This document shows, one piece after another, positions 1-7,414 of a stretch of 14,517 nucleotides of DNA; position 1 is the first letter of the stretch; every line of letters starts with the position of its first letter. The translations under genes were made by a program, and so were the position numbers. The stretch comes from CAYFUT01 sp964346395 (GTDB taxonomy: Bacteria > Bacillota > Halanaerobiia > Halobacteroidales > Halobacteroidaceae): NCBI GenBank assembly GCA_964346395.1, contig CAYFUT010000066.1, positions 1 through 14,517 on the forward strand, written 5' to 3'. The notes under the pieces were generated by a model. The model searched no databases. It had not been told where the DNA came from and saw nothing but the letters and a program-made list of their open reading frames with translations.

Positions 1-1
1 G

Positions 2-3000
2 GTACTTAATTTAAATAAAGTAGATCCCTATACTTATGATGATTTGGGGCGCAATGGTTATTTTGCAGTAACTGACGAGGAAGGAAACAAGGAATATAAA
101 TTTAGTTCCGAATTTTTTCTGACTGGATTCTACAACTATTTTCTGGACTGGGATCAAAAAGTAAAAAATGAACATCAATTAGTTTCTTTCCGCAATAAAT
201 ACGCCCACGGAGCAGTGCCGGCTAATGAAGAATGCCGCGCCGATCTGAAAGCAAAGAAGCCGGTGGTGGAAAAGCTTTTAGCTGCTGACTGGCTGCGGGA
301 GACGACGGTAGTAGTAGTCGACCGGAAGGGACAACAGGTGGCCCTGGAAGGGTATCCGCCGGCAGAGGAGTTCGAAAGTCGGGAGGAACTTGCACCGGAG
401 ACACCCTATCTTATTAATAGTGAGGGAGCAGCACTTAAGTTGTTCCCGGTATTAAAATATGAAGCGAAAAGCGACTCAAAAACTGAGGAAAATAACTTAC
501 TAATGTTTTTTAACGAATACGATAGGCAGGATGATCAGCTTGATCTGCTTCATTATCCCTGGTTTAATCATCTGCGGGGGGATGAAGAAACTTGCAGAGA
601 TTTCAGGGAAGCTCTTGATTGGGAGCGCTGGGAAAAGGAGCGAAAAAAAGATGAATTTATGCCCCGGATTGAGGAACTTAGTTCGGTAGTTGTCGGTCGG
701 GAACGGGAGAAAAAATATCTTGAGCAGTTTTTAAGTGATAAGCAGAGGGGTTATTATTTTGTTTTTGGCAACAGCGGTTTGGGCAAGTCGGCTTTTCTAG
801 CTTATAGCTATAATCAATTACAGCAGGATAAGTTTAATTTAGAGAGTGTAGGGTTTGAAGAGTTCGCCTTTATTATTTATTTGTTTGCTGCTCCCGAGTA
901 TGCCAAGCCGGGTAAGTTTGTAACTTGCTTAAATAATAAACTAGAGGAAGTAAACAGAACCAGTCTTGGCCAGGGCAATAATTTAGCCGAAAAAAGAGAA
1001 AATTTACACAAGAGGTTAAAGAAATTTGGCGATAGTGCCAATAAAAAGGTGGTTATTTTTATTGATGGATTAGATGAGGCCTTTAGACACCAGCCGAAGA
1101 TTAGTTCTTACCTACCTACCGGCTTTTATGACGGGGTGAAGATTATTTATTCCGGGCGGCCGACAGTAGAGGTTAATAACTTTTATCATGCCCTTCCCTT
1201 GGAGGCGAAAGACAGTTTGGAGTTAGACAAGTTAGGGGCGGCAGATATTAGAGCAGCTTTGCTGGGTGTAGTTAGTAAGTATGATGAAGATTTGGGGCGG
1301 GACAGTCAATTAGTAGACAGAATTGTGGCTAAATCCGCTGGACTGCCCCTTTATCTAAAGCTCTTGCTGCGGGAGCTAAAGATTAGCAAAGATGTAGATG
1401 AGGAATTGCCCCTGGAAGTGGTCGATGATCTGCCGGCGGGGATTGAAGATTTATACGGGCAGAAAATAAGCGAGCTAAAAGGAAAACCGCCCTTTGTATT
1501 AGCGGCGCTTTATATCTTCGGAGCAGCGCGGGGTGGGTTAGGCAAAAAACAGCTGCAAATCATTCTTGATTTGGAGGCGCAGCAGGCAGAAGAGATAATT
1601 GACGATCTGCAGGAGTTTTTAACACTTCTCTCCCCTGGGGAATACTTGATTTTTCACGAGTCATTCCGCGATTATTTAGAGCACCACGCCGGAGATAACT
1701 TAACGGTGGCTCGAGAGAAGTTGGCTGCTTACTGCCGTTTGGTCTGTAGAGAATGGAAGGCGGAGAAGAAAAAAAGCTGGCAGGATACGGCAGTAGTTAC
1801 TTATCCGCTGCGCTATTATGTTGATCATTTAATTGAACTAAGGCAGGAGCAGAAGCTCTGGGAGCTATTTAGGGAACCTATTTATCGCCAGCCAAAAAAA
1901 GCAATCTCCTATCTTAAAGCGCAGATTAATGGCTTAGAGGGAGGAGAAATGAGGGCTTTAGAAAGTTTGCGCAAGGGGCTTTCCTTTTATGCGGATAAAG
2001 CGGAGGGACTAACCAGGGCAGAAAGAAATAATAAATTGGCTAATTTGTTATTGCAGACCGAAAAAATGCTTAAAAAAACGCAGGAGAATATAGAACAGGC
2101 CTTCTGGGCCGAAGGAGAAGAAGTGGTTAACAGGTTGGAAGTGCTGGACCAGTTTGATTATTTGCTGGTAGTTTGTGTATTTTTAAGACAGCGCGTTCAC
2201 CAGTTAAAAACGGGGGCAATGAATCGGGAGCGGGCGGAAAGTTATCTACGAACTATTGTGGTTAATCTAGAGCAGCGGATAGAAAATGGATTGCATATCT
2301 GCTATTGGCTGAACAGAATGGATGCCCGGTTGTGGACTTTTGCTTTGCTGTCAGTAGTGGAAGCAGAAGTGGAAGTAGAAATCAACTGGTTGCTGGATAA
2401 GTTAAAACCGGGGGCGAGCTTAATAGGTGAAGATTTACTAACTACTTATTTAGAGGAAAGCTGTCGGCTGATAGAGAAAACTAGAATCAGTTTAAAACAG
2501 GTACTTGATCATTTGTTGGCAGTAGTAGAGCTTAGGGCCGAATCAGAGACACCGGGATTGTTGGAGTTAGGATTTGATCTAGATGCTTATTCAATAGCTG
2601 CTGAAGAGGATACGCTCCGCCCGGTATCTCATTTGTTGGAACTTTTAGTGAGGAATAAAGGTCCTCTGCAGGCTAAAGGAATAGTAAAGGATAGTTTCCA
2701 CGGCAGGTTAAGAGAGGAAGTGTCGATTCTGCTGGCTGAGGAGCTGCGGAGAACGGGTTATTGCAAATCAGCCTGGAGTTTGATCGAGAAAGTAACTGCG
2801 GGCAATAGACGAGGTGATTTCTCGCTTGCTTCCTGGGCTCAGGCAGTAAAACTTAGATGTGCAGTAAACTTAGAGGCAGCAAATTGGGAACAGGAAACTG
2901 AAGAATTTTTGGGGGCTATTAGATCTTTGGGAGGTTATCAGAGTCTGAACCTTTTAAAAGAAATGGAGAATTTTCTTATCGATATGGACAAGTTGGAAGC

Positions 3001-5255
3001 AGCGGATAAACTGCTAACGGAAGCTTTTGCTCTTTTAGGGCCGGATGATTTAACTCTTCAACTACCACATCTGGTGGCGGAATTTAAAATCCGGGTTCAG
3101 CGGGCTGAGACTGGAGAAGAAGAGCTGGAAGAAATACTAAAAAAACTGCTGGTAGTCTACCATAAAATGCAGACAGGACAGGAAATGGATAATAAGCTAA
3201 AAGCAATAGTAACTGAAGTAATAGAGGCCGGCGCCGCAGAAAAGCTGGTCAAGTTGAGCTTAAAAGTAACAGATAAACAGTACCGCACTCATATATTTAT
3301 GTGTTGTCTGCCGCTTCTTTTCGAGAAAGACCGCCCTGATCTGATAGCCAAAATTCAAGAAGAGGTAGCTGAGTTGAGGGCAGAGGGGCTAGAGGAGAAG
3401 AGGGCTCCTGAATTTGAAGATATTAAGTCTGATAAAGCCCTAGGAGTACCGGCGATGGGGGTTGAGATGTTAGATCAATTTGCTGAGCGTCCTGATTACC
3501 AGTCATTTTTAGAGCAGGGCGATTACAGCAAAGCTTTAGAAGCCCTTCAGGGCCGAGAAGCTAAAGCAAAAATTAAAGGGTATTCGCAGATAGCAGTTCA
3601 TCTGGTTGGCCAGGAATCACCTCAGAGAGCAGTGCGGTTTTTACCAGAGTTGGTTCAGGCTGAAGAAGAGGGGCTAGGAAGTGACTATCTAGTATTAGTG
3701 GCGCCGCTTATAAAGAGGGGGCTGCTAGCGGAAGTAGAGGCGCTGCTGGATAAGTTTAGCTCACCTGTACTTCGAATTGAAGGCTGGATAGAAGCTTTGG
3801 TTAACTGTCAATCTCGTAATCAATATAAACGTATATACCAACAGCTAATTTCTGAGCTAGAGAAGCAGCTGCCGGATTTAGAGCTGGTTGAGCGTCTGAT
3901 AGAAGAGTTGGCCCTGCAGGGTGAACTGGAGTGGGGGTTGGAAATAATAGGTCTGGTTGATTCTGAGTATGAGAAGCCGCATCAGCGGCGGGAGATAATT
4001 AATTTACTGCGAACTTTACTTACTAATATTACCTTGGATAAATTAGAGGAAGTAGAGGGGCTTTTAGTTCAAAAACTTACTGAGGAGAAGTTAGTACTCC
4101 GGGGTCGGGAGTTGACTGCAGCCCTTTATCTAGAAGCAGATAAATTAGAGCTAGCTGAGCGACTGCTTAAAGAGATAAAGCAGGAGGCGCCAGCGGATTT
4201 TGATCTTCGTTCGGTGATTGAGAAACTGCTGGAGATAGAAATTGACCGCTGTCAGAGCCGGCGCGAAATAAAAGAGGTGGCCGAGCGGATAGAAAATCTG
4301 GACTATAATTTGGAGAAAGCTGGTCTATATGCTGAGCTAACGAGGCAGTGCAGTGATCTAGATTTTCAAGAGCAGGCTGACTGCTATCTTGAGGAGTTGG
4401 CCCGGGTAAAAGATACTTATAGTCAGGGTGTTCACCAGAGTTCTCGTGAAGAGGCTCGGGATCAGATTACAGTTCATGAGCAGCTGCCTCTGCTTTTAGA
4501 TCTAAATTTGAGAGAGGAAGCCTATCATAAACTTCACCAGTTGGAGGTTCCTTATTATAAGCTGTATGGCTATTATCTTCTCCTGAAGGATGCTCTTAAG
4601 CAGAGAGCAAAGGGGAAATTTATTGTCGGATTAGAGCTCTTAAAAGAAGAATTTAACTGGGAATGGGAGGCAGAAAGAGAGTCAATGGTAGAGATGATTA
4701 CCATTAAGGCAAGGGAATATCAGCAAAAAGAGGAACTCTGGCTTGACCTGGCGCGGCAGGTTAAAGAATTAAACAGTGAGTATTTAACTGATCTGATGTT
4801 AGATGAACTGGAAGAAATTATAGCTTTAGCTGCTGGTGAGGGAGACAGCCAACTGTTGTTAGAGCATAAAGTTAGACTGTATTATGCCTGCGGTGCTGGT
4901 GAGAGACTGGAAGAGTTAGTTAAAACGAAGGAGGAAGCGGTTAGTTACGGTCAGATTTTAGCAGAGGAGCAAAAGCAGGCCAACATCAATTATGATCTCC
5001 TCTATAAACTGATTCCCGCCGCCCGAGAGCGCGAATATTTAGCCTTCTGGTTAGCTTTATTTCTTCTGAGTCGCCAAATAGCAAACGGAGAGACTAATAA
5101 CTGGCAGGAGCTTATAGAGGCTAATCCTCAACTTGAGCTAGAGTTTTTACTTCCTGAAGCTGAAGAAGAAATTTTGGCTGACAAATCAGAAGCAGATTTG
5201 AAGGCTATTTTGCAGAAACAGATAGAGGAAGGTAAGTTAGATCCGGAAGATTTAT
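2..5255 (+). CDS. HEPN-like / STAND NTPase / helical-repeat giant protein, partial at both ends
   Basis: The frame is open from base 2; a TTG at 44 is only the first possible start codon, not a real start. It runs into the N gap, leaving 1751 visible residues. Counting from base 2, residues 64-70 read RNKYAHG, an Rx4H motif typical of HEPN domains (R codon 191-193, H codon 206-208). A STAND/NACHT-like NTPase follows: a VGRE entry motif, Walker A GNSGLGKS (767-790), Walker B VVIFIDGLDE (1049-1078) and a sensor-like YSGRP (about residue 383). A winged-helix-like segment ends in FHESFRDYL (about 550). From about residue 600 on, the protein is Leu/Glu-rich helical repeat of TPR-like character. 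STAND proteins switch on by oligomerising after ligand sensing, with the repeats as sensor and the N-terminal domain as effector. A defence role (Avs/NACHT-like, RNase effector) is inference. The true N-terminus is outside the window and the C-terminus is lost in the gap. Confidence 0.85.
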
Positions 5256-5355
5256 NNNNNNNNNNNNNNNNNNNNNNNNNNNNNNNNNNNNNNNNNNNNN
5301 NNNNNNNNNNNNNNNNNNNNNNNNNNNNNNNNNNNNNNNNNNNNNNNNNNNNNNN
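5256..5355. other. Assembly gap of 100 N
   Basis: Exactly 100 unknown bases. This is a conventional placeholder for a gap of unknown length, so the distance and even the adjacency of the two sides are not established. The in-frame continuation past it (to 5467) is accidental: it is AT-rich and crosses a promoter. Confidence 0.97.
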
Positions 5356-5383
5356 AAAAGAAATAATTATTTCCAATTATCTC

Positions 5384-5412
5384 TTGACAGTAAGTATACT
5401 TCTTGATATACT
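5384..5412 (+). promoter_or_regulatory. Sigma-A type promoter with palindromic spacer
   Basis: A perfect -35 TTGACA (5384-5389), a 17-base spacer and a -10 TATACT (5407-5412) with one mismatch. The spacer contains the perfect 10-base palindrome AAGTATACTT (5393-5402), a plausible repressor site. It points into the leader of the mini-ORF array. Confidence 0.7.
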
Positions 5413-5560
5413 TTTATTGGTCAAAATTGAGATGATTCTTTTTTCTTCCTCTGTTTTTCTTTCCTAAATTTTTTTACTATTGGCTTTAGACTTCAAAAGA
5501 ATCAAACTTACCGATCGATTTCATTCCTATTTAAAAATTTTTTAAACTATGGCAAGTTTC

Positions 5561-5600
5561 CTAAAGATATTTTCTATTGCCTAAAACTATTTTCTATTGT
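5561..5600. repeat. Two tandem copies of a 20-base repeat
   Basis: 5561-5580 and 5581-5600 match at 17 of 20 positions; both begin CTAAA and share TATTTTCTATTG. A 20-base period is about two helical turns, which would place two protein-binding sites on the same DNA face. Whether they bind anything is unknown. Confidence 0.6.
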
Positions 5601-5710
5601 TAGTGATTCAGTCCTGCGTTATTCTTTGCTCTTTCTTTCTAGTTATTTACTTAAAAGTTAATAAAAGCTATTTACCAGGGGCAGACTAGCCCCAGAGAGG
5701 AGGGATACCT

Positions 5711-5761
5711 ATGACTTGGTTTCCTTTTCCACCTGAGCATATTCCTCCGGTGGTCAGATAG
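5711..5761 (+). CDS. Mini-ORF 1, 16-aa proline-rich peptide
   Basis: ATG preceded by GGAGGGAT SD; encodes MTWFPFPPEHIPPVVR and stops at TAG, with a second stop TGA overlapping it. It is the first of seven SD-led mini-ORFs. The PFP and PPVV elements resemble the proline-rich end of mini-ORF 6 (PVPFPQPGQPV), suggesting the two are related. A GC hairpin (5678-5693) sits just before the SD. No family is recognised and translation is inferred only from the SD and from its array neighbours. Confidence 0.5.
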   Translation: MTWFPFPPEHIPPVVR

Positions 5762-5837
5762 TGACTCAGTTTAGCGGCCTATTGGTGTCCACTGAGCCTG
5801 TTAGGGCTAACTATACCTTCCTGGGAGGTGATTATCT

Positions 5838-5876
5838 ATGTTAGAGGAGATTTTAATTGAGATCATCTTCAAGTAG
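5838..5876 (+). CDS. Mini-ORF 2, 12-aa hydrophobic/acidic peptide
   Basis: The SD GGAGGTGAT at 5824-5832 matches the 16S anti-SD over nine bases, 5 bases before the ATG. It encodes MLEEILIEIIFK and stops at TAG. The start ML-acidic-(E/Q)-hydrophobic-L is shared with mini-ORF 3. The upstream spacer can form the hairpin CTCAGT/ACTGAG (5765-5770 with 5791-5796), overlapping a second possible hairpin AGCC/GGCT (5795-5798 with 5805-5808). Function is unknown. Confidence 0.5.
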   Translation: MLEEILIEIIFK

Positions 5877-5918
5877 ATTTTTTGCTTAACTTAGATTATT
5901 CTGAGAGGAGGTGATTTG

Positions 5919-5966
5919 ATGCTGGATCAGTTTTTAGCTAAGGTGCTCAGGGATCGCTTTCAGTAG
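5919..5966 (+). CDS. Mini-ORF 3, 15-aa amphipathic peptide
   Basis: A strong SD, GAGGAGGTGATTT, sits just before the ATG. It encodes MLDQFLAKVLRDRFQ with alternating hydrophobic and charged residues, as expected of a small amphipathic helix, and ends in TAG. A decayed copy of the same unit lies at 6257-6347 (see the pseudogene). The duplicate keeps VLRD and changes A to V and K to R, so the reading frame seems once to have been under coding constraint. No family is recognised. Confidence 0.55.
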   Translation: MLDQFLAKVLRDRFQ

Positions 5967-6000
5967 AGGTTGCTTACTACCGAGGAGGAGGTGATTGTTT

Positions 6001-6129
6001 ATGTTAGGAGGTCTAGTAGAGGCCGGCGCAGGAGTGGCGATGGTAGTTACTCCGGAACCGGCTACAACCGGCGCGGGAGTAGGTTTGATGACTGACGGCG
6101 TCCGCCGGGTAGCTGAGAGTCTGGACTAG
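6001..6129 (+). CDS. Mini-ORF 4, 42-aa glycine-rich hydrophobic peptide
   Basis: This is the longest member of the array. SD GAGGAGGAGGTGATT, ATG at 6001, TAG stop. It begins MLGGLVEAGAGVAMVV, then a TPEPATT turn, a second Gly-rich hydrophobic stretch GAGVGLM and a polar tail DGVRRVAESLD. Spaced glycines in two hydrophobic segments around a Pro-containing turn suggest a glycine-zipper hairpin that could insert in or sit at a membrane. The PEPATT-then-DG layout reminds me of small hydrophobic linkers in phage or toxin-type proteins, but this is a weak resemblance. It has higher GC than the surrounding DNA. Function is unassigned. Confidence 0.65.
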   Translation: MLGGLVEAGAGVAMVVTPEPATTGAGVGLMTDGVRRVAESLD

Positions 6130-6164
6130 AGAGTATCTTATCTTATTTAGAGGAGGTGTTTTAT

Positions 6165-6260
6165 ATGTGTGTAGGTCCTGAGTGCTCCCGGTTGGGAGGG
6201 GAGAAGGTTGTATGTTTAGCCCCTTATTGTAACCAGCGATATTTTTCCTTTAACCGGTGA
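6165..6260 (+). CDS. Mini-ORF 5, 31-aa peptide with two CX4C motifs
   Basis: SD GAGGAGGTG before the ATG. The product has cysteines at positions 2, 7, 17 and 22: CVGPEC, nine residues, then CLAPYC. Two CX4C pairs in 31 residues suggest metal binding or disulfides. It is the only array member ending in TGA rather than TAG, and its stop overlaps the remains of the SD region of the decayed mini-ORF 3 copy. No known family is recognised. Confidence 0.55.
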   Translation: MCVGPECSRLGGEKVVCLAPYCNQRYFSFNR

Positions 6261-6263
6261 TTT

Positions 6264-6311
6264 GTGCTGGATTAGTTTCTGGTCAGGGTGCTCAGGGATT
6301 GATTCCAGTAG
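6264..6311 (+). pseudogene. Decayed copy of mini-ORF 3
   Basis: Aligned with mini-ORF 3, this reads VLD-stop-FLVRVLRD-stop-FQ-stop. The start is GTG instead of ATG, CAG has become TAG and CGC has become TGA. The SD GAGGAGGTGATTT is reduced to CCGGTGATTT. Flanking similarity continues through the shared TTGCTTACTACCGAGGA spacer to the next SD. The loss of both SD and start, together with the two stops, argues for decay rather than recoding. Confidence 0.55.
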
Positions 6312-6344
6312 TGATTGCTTACTACCGAGGAAGGAGGTGGTGAT

Positions 6345-6422
6345 ATGATATTAGGACCTGGGGTACCTGATAATCTCACTCCGGTACCTTTTCCGCAGCC
6401 GGGTCAGCCGGTGTTGAGCTAG
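6345..6422 (+). CDS. Mini-ORF 6, 25-aa proline-rich peptide
   Basis: SD AAGGAGGTG (6330-6338) before the ATG at 6345. The product starts MILGPGVPDN and continues TPVPFPQPGQPV, with seven prolines in 25 residues, and ends in TAG. It shares a Thr/Pro-Phe-Pro pattern with mini-ORF 1. It follows the conserved spacer TTGCTTACTACCGAGGA, which also precedes mini-ORF 4. Such a Pro-rich peptide may stay extended. Function is unknown. Confidence 0.55.
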   Translation: MILGPGVPDNLTPVPFPQPGQPVLS

Positions 6423-6455
6423 TTTTTTATTTTTTTACTTAGGAGGTGATTAGAG

Positions 6456-6539
6456 ATGGAAGTTTTCAGGAGGCCAGATTCTGGTCTGTACTGTCTAGAA
6501 TCTGGTCATTTTTGTATGCTGTGTGAAATAGGGAAATAG
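6456..6539 (+). CDS. Mini-ORF 7, 27-aa peptide with three cysteines
   Basis: SD GGAGGTGAT (6442-6450) before the ATG at 6456; stop TAG. The product has cysteines at positions 13, 20 and 23 (YC, then FCMLC). The coding region overlaps a terminator-like hairpin (6472-6513), so the ORF may be read only on transcripts that extend through it, or translation of it may affect termination. It is the last unit of the array. Confidence 0.45.
   Translation: MEVFRRPDSGLYCLESGHFCMLCEIGK
6472..6513 (+). terminator. Terminator-like hairpin within mini-ORF 7
   Basis: An 11-base stem (6472-6482 with 6497-6507, one G-U pair; core CCAGATTCT/AGAATCTGG), a 14-base loop, then A and five T (6509-6513). It would end transcription of the mini-ORF array and separate it from the tetR operon. 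The stem is only moderately GC-rich and the loop is large, so efficiency is uncertain. Confidence 0.5.
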
Positions 6540-6651
6540 AAAATGTAGAAGGTTAATTTATTTTGAAAGAAAAAACTTCTATTACTTAAGAGAATGAAGG
6601 TAGCCTACATTAATTAGGGCAGAGGAATAAAGATATGGGGTGATTAAACAT

Positions 6652-6679
6652 TTGTAAAACAAGTGATTTATGATATACT
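6652..6679 (+). promoter_or_regulatory. Candidate promoter of the tetR-ABC operon
   Basis: -35 TTGTAA (6652-6657, four of six), a 16-base spacer and -10 TATACT (6674-6679). It lies about 105 bases before the tetR ATG. A second -10-like TATAAT (6738-6743) lies closer but has no good -35. Confidence 0.45.
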
Positions 6680-6712
6680 AATAAACGAAGAGGACAAAAT
6701 TTTTTGCGCTAG

Positions 6713-6739
6713 TATGAATAAAAAATAAAGATATTCATA
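6713..6739. promoter_or_regulatory. Palindromic candidate operator upstream of tetR
   Basis: Perfect 8-base arms TATGAATA and TATTCATA separated by 11 bases. It sits between the tetR promoter and its start and overlaps a TATAAT at 6738-6743. TetR-family regulators commonly bind palindromes next to their own gene, so this is a reasonable autoregulatory site. Binding is inferred. Confidence 0.4.
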
Positions 6740-6784
6740 TAATCATTTAAACTATAAATAAGTATCTGGAGGGAGGTAGAGAAT

Positions 6785-7387
6785 ATGCCGCGTGGATTTA
6801 CTGAGCAAGAGAAAGAAAAAATTAGGGCCAGTTTGTTATCAGAAGGGGCCCAGTTATTTGCTAGATATGGTCTAAAAAAAACTACAATCAAGGAGTTAAC
6901 TGAAAAAGCTGGAATTGCCCAGGGAACATTTTATAAATTTTTTTCTTCCAAAGAAGAACTTTATTTTGGAGTCCTTGAACGTAAAGAAGAGCAGATAAAG
7001 GAGGAATTGTTAACTAGCGATCTGGTAGCAGGAGAAGTCAGCCGAGAAGATTTTCGCCAGTTTTTAAAAAAAGCTTTTAATTTGGTGGAGCAAAGTCCAC
7101 TGCTTAAAAATCTGTATCAAGAAGGTGAGTATCGGCAGCTGGTTAATAAAGTTCCCGAAGAGAAAATAAAAGATCATATTAGTAATGATTTAGAAACTTT
7201 AGCTCCTCTGCTTAAGAAATGGCAGGAAAGCGGCTCTCTGAAGGAATGTGATCTGGAGGCTGTTTCTGGTCTATTGCGGGGGTTATTTTTGCTTACTCTG
7301 CATCGTAAGGAAATAGGAGAGAATTACTTTGAAAAAGCAGTTGATTTGCTAATAGACTTAATGGCCGAGGGTTTGATTAAAGAGTAA
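6785..7387 (+). CDS. TetR/AcrR-family transcriptional regulator
   Basis: 200 residues, the usual TetR length. The N-terminal DNA-binding domain (about 10-60) shows the family signature: LFARYGLKKTTIKELTEKAG, then IAQGTFYKFFSSKEELY, giving helix-turn-helix at about 33-53. The C-terminal half is helical and ligand-binding in this family, with low sequence conservation, so the inducer cannot be read. The start is ATG behind GGAGGGAGGTAG. The ABC ATPase follows 27 bases downstream on the same strand, so it most likely represses its own operon and is released by a compound that the transporter exports. A palindrome at 6713-6739 is a candidate operator. Confidence 0.93.
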   Translation: MPRGFTEQEKEKIRASLLSEGAQLFARYGLKKTTIKELTEKAGIAQGTFYKFFSSKEELYFGVLERKEEQIKEELLTSDLVAGEVSREDFRQFLKKAFNLVEQSPLLKNLYQEGEYRQLVNKVPEEKIKDHISNDLETLAPLLKKWQESGSLKECDLEAVSGLLRGLFLLTLHRKEIGENYFEKAVDLLIDLMAEGLIKE

Positions 7388-7414
7388 AAAAGATTTAGAA
7401 AGTGAGGGGCAAAG

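Larger units (their letters stand above)
5356..5710 (+). other. Non-coding leader upstream of the mini-ORF array
   Basis: This 355-base AT-rich stretch has no credible gene on either strand. It holds a strong promoter (5384-5412), a 20-base tandem repeat (5561-5600) and a short GC hairpin, GGGGC-agacta-GCCCC (5678-5693). The hairpin lies directly upstream of the SD of the first mini-ORF. It may be a long 5' leader, since the predicted transcription start near 5419 lies about 290 bases before the first ATG. Confidence 0.55.

Noticed and set aside
5356..5467. Continuation of the large STAND reading frame past the N gap to a stop at 5467
   Set aside because: The frame across 100 N is arbitrary, the following peptide is AT-driven and hydrophobic, and it runs over a near-consensus promoter.
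5761..5844. GTG-start 27-aa ORF overlapping the stop of mini-ORF 1 (taGTGa)
   Set aside because: It has no SD of its own apart from possible coupling, and its end overlaps the strong SD and start of mini-ORF 2; the spacer hairpins explain the region better.
6264..6311. Recoded short gene using TAG and TGA as Pyl/Sec
   Set aside because: Loss of the SD and of the ATG together with two stops fits decay of a duplicate; no SECIS hairpin follows the TGA at the right distance.
6398..6439. Terminator from CCGG-gtcag-CCGG followed by a T-rich tract after mini-ORF 6
   Set aside because: The four-base stem ends about 14 bases before the T-tract, too far for an intrinsic terminator; another strong SD follows.
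5711..6539. Pyrrolysine read-through of the mini-ORF TAG stops (six of seven use TAG)
   Set aside because: The TAG bias is notable, but reading through gives immediate stops (for example TAG-TGA after mini-ORF 1) or frames that overlap the next unit. No PYLIS-like context was recognised.
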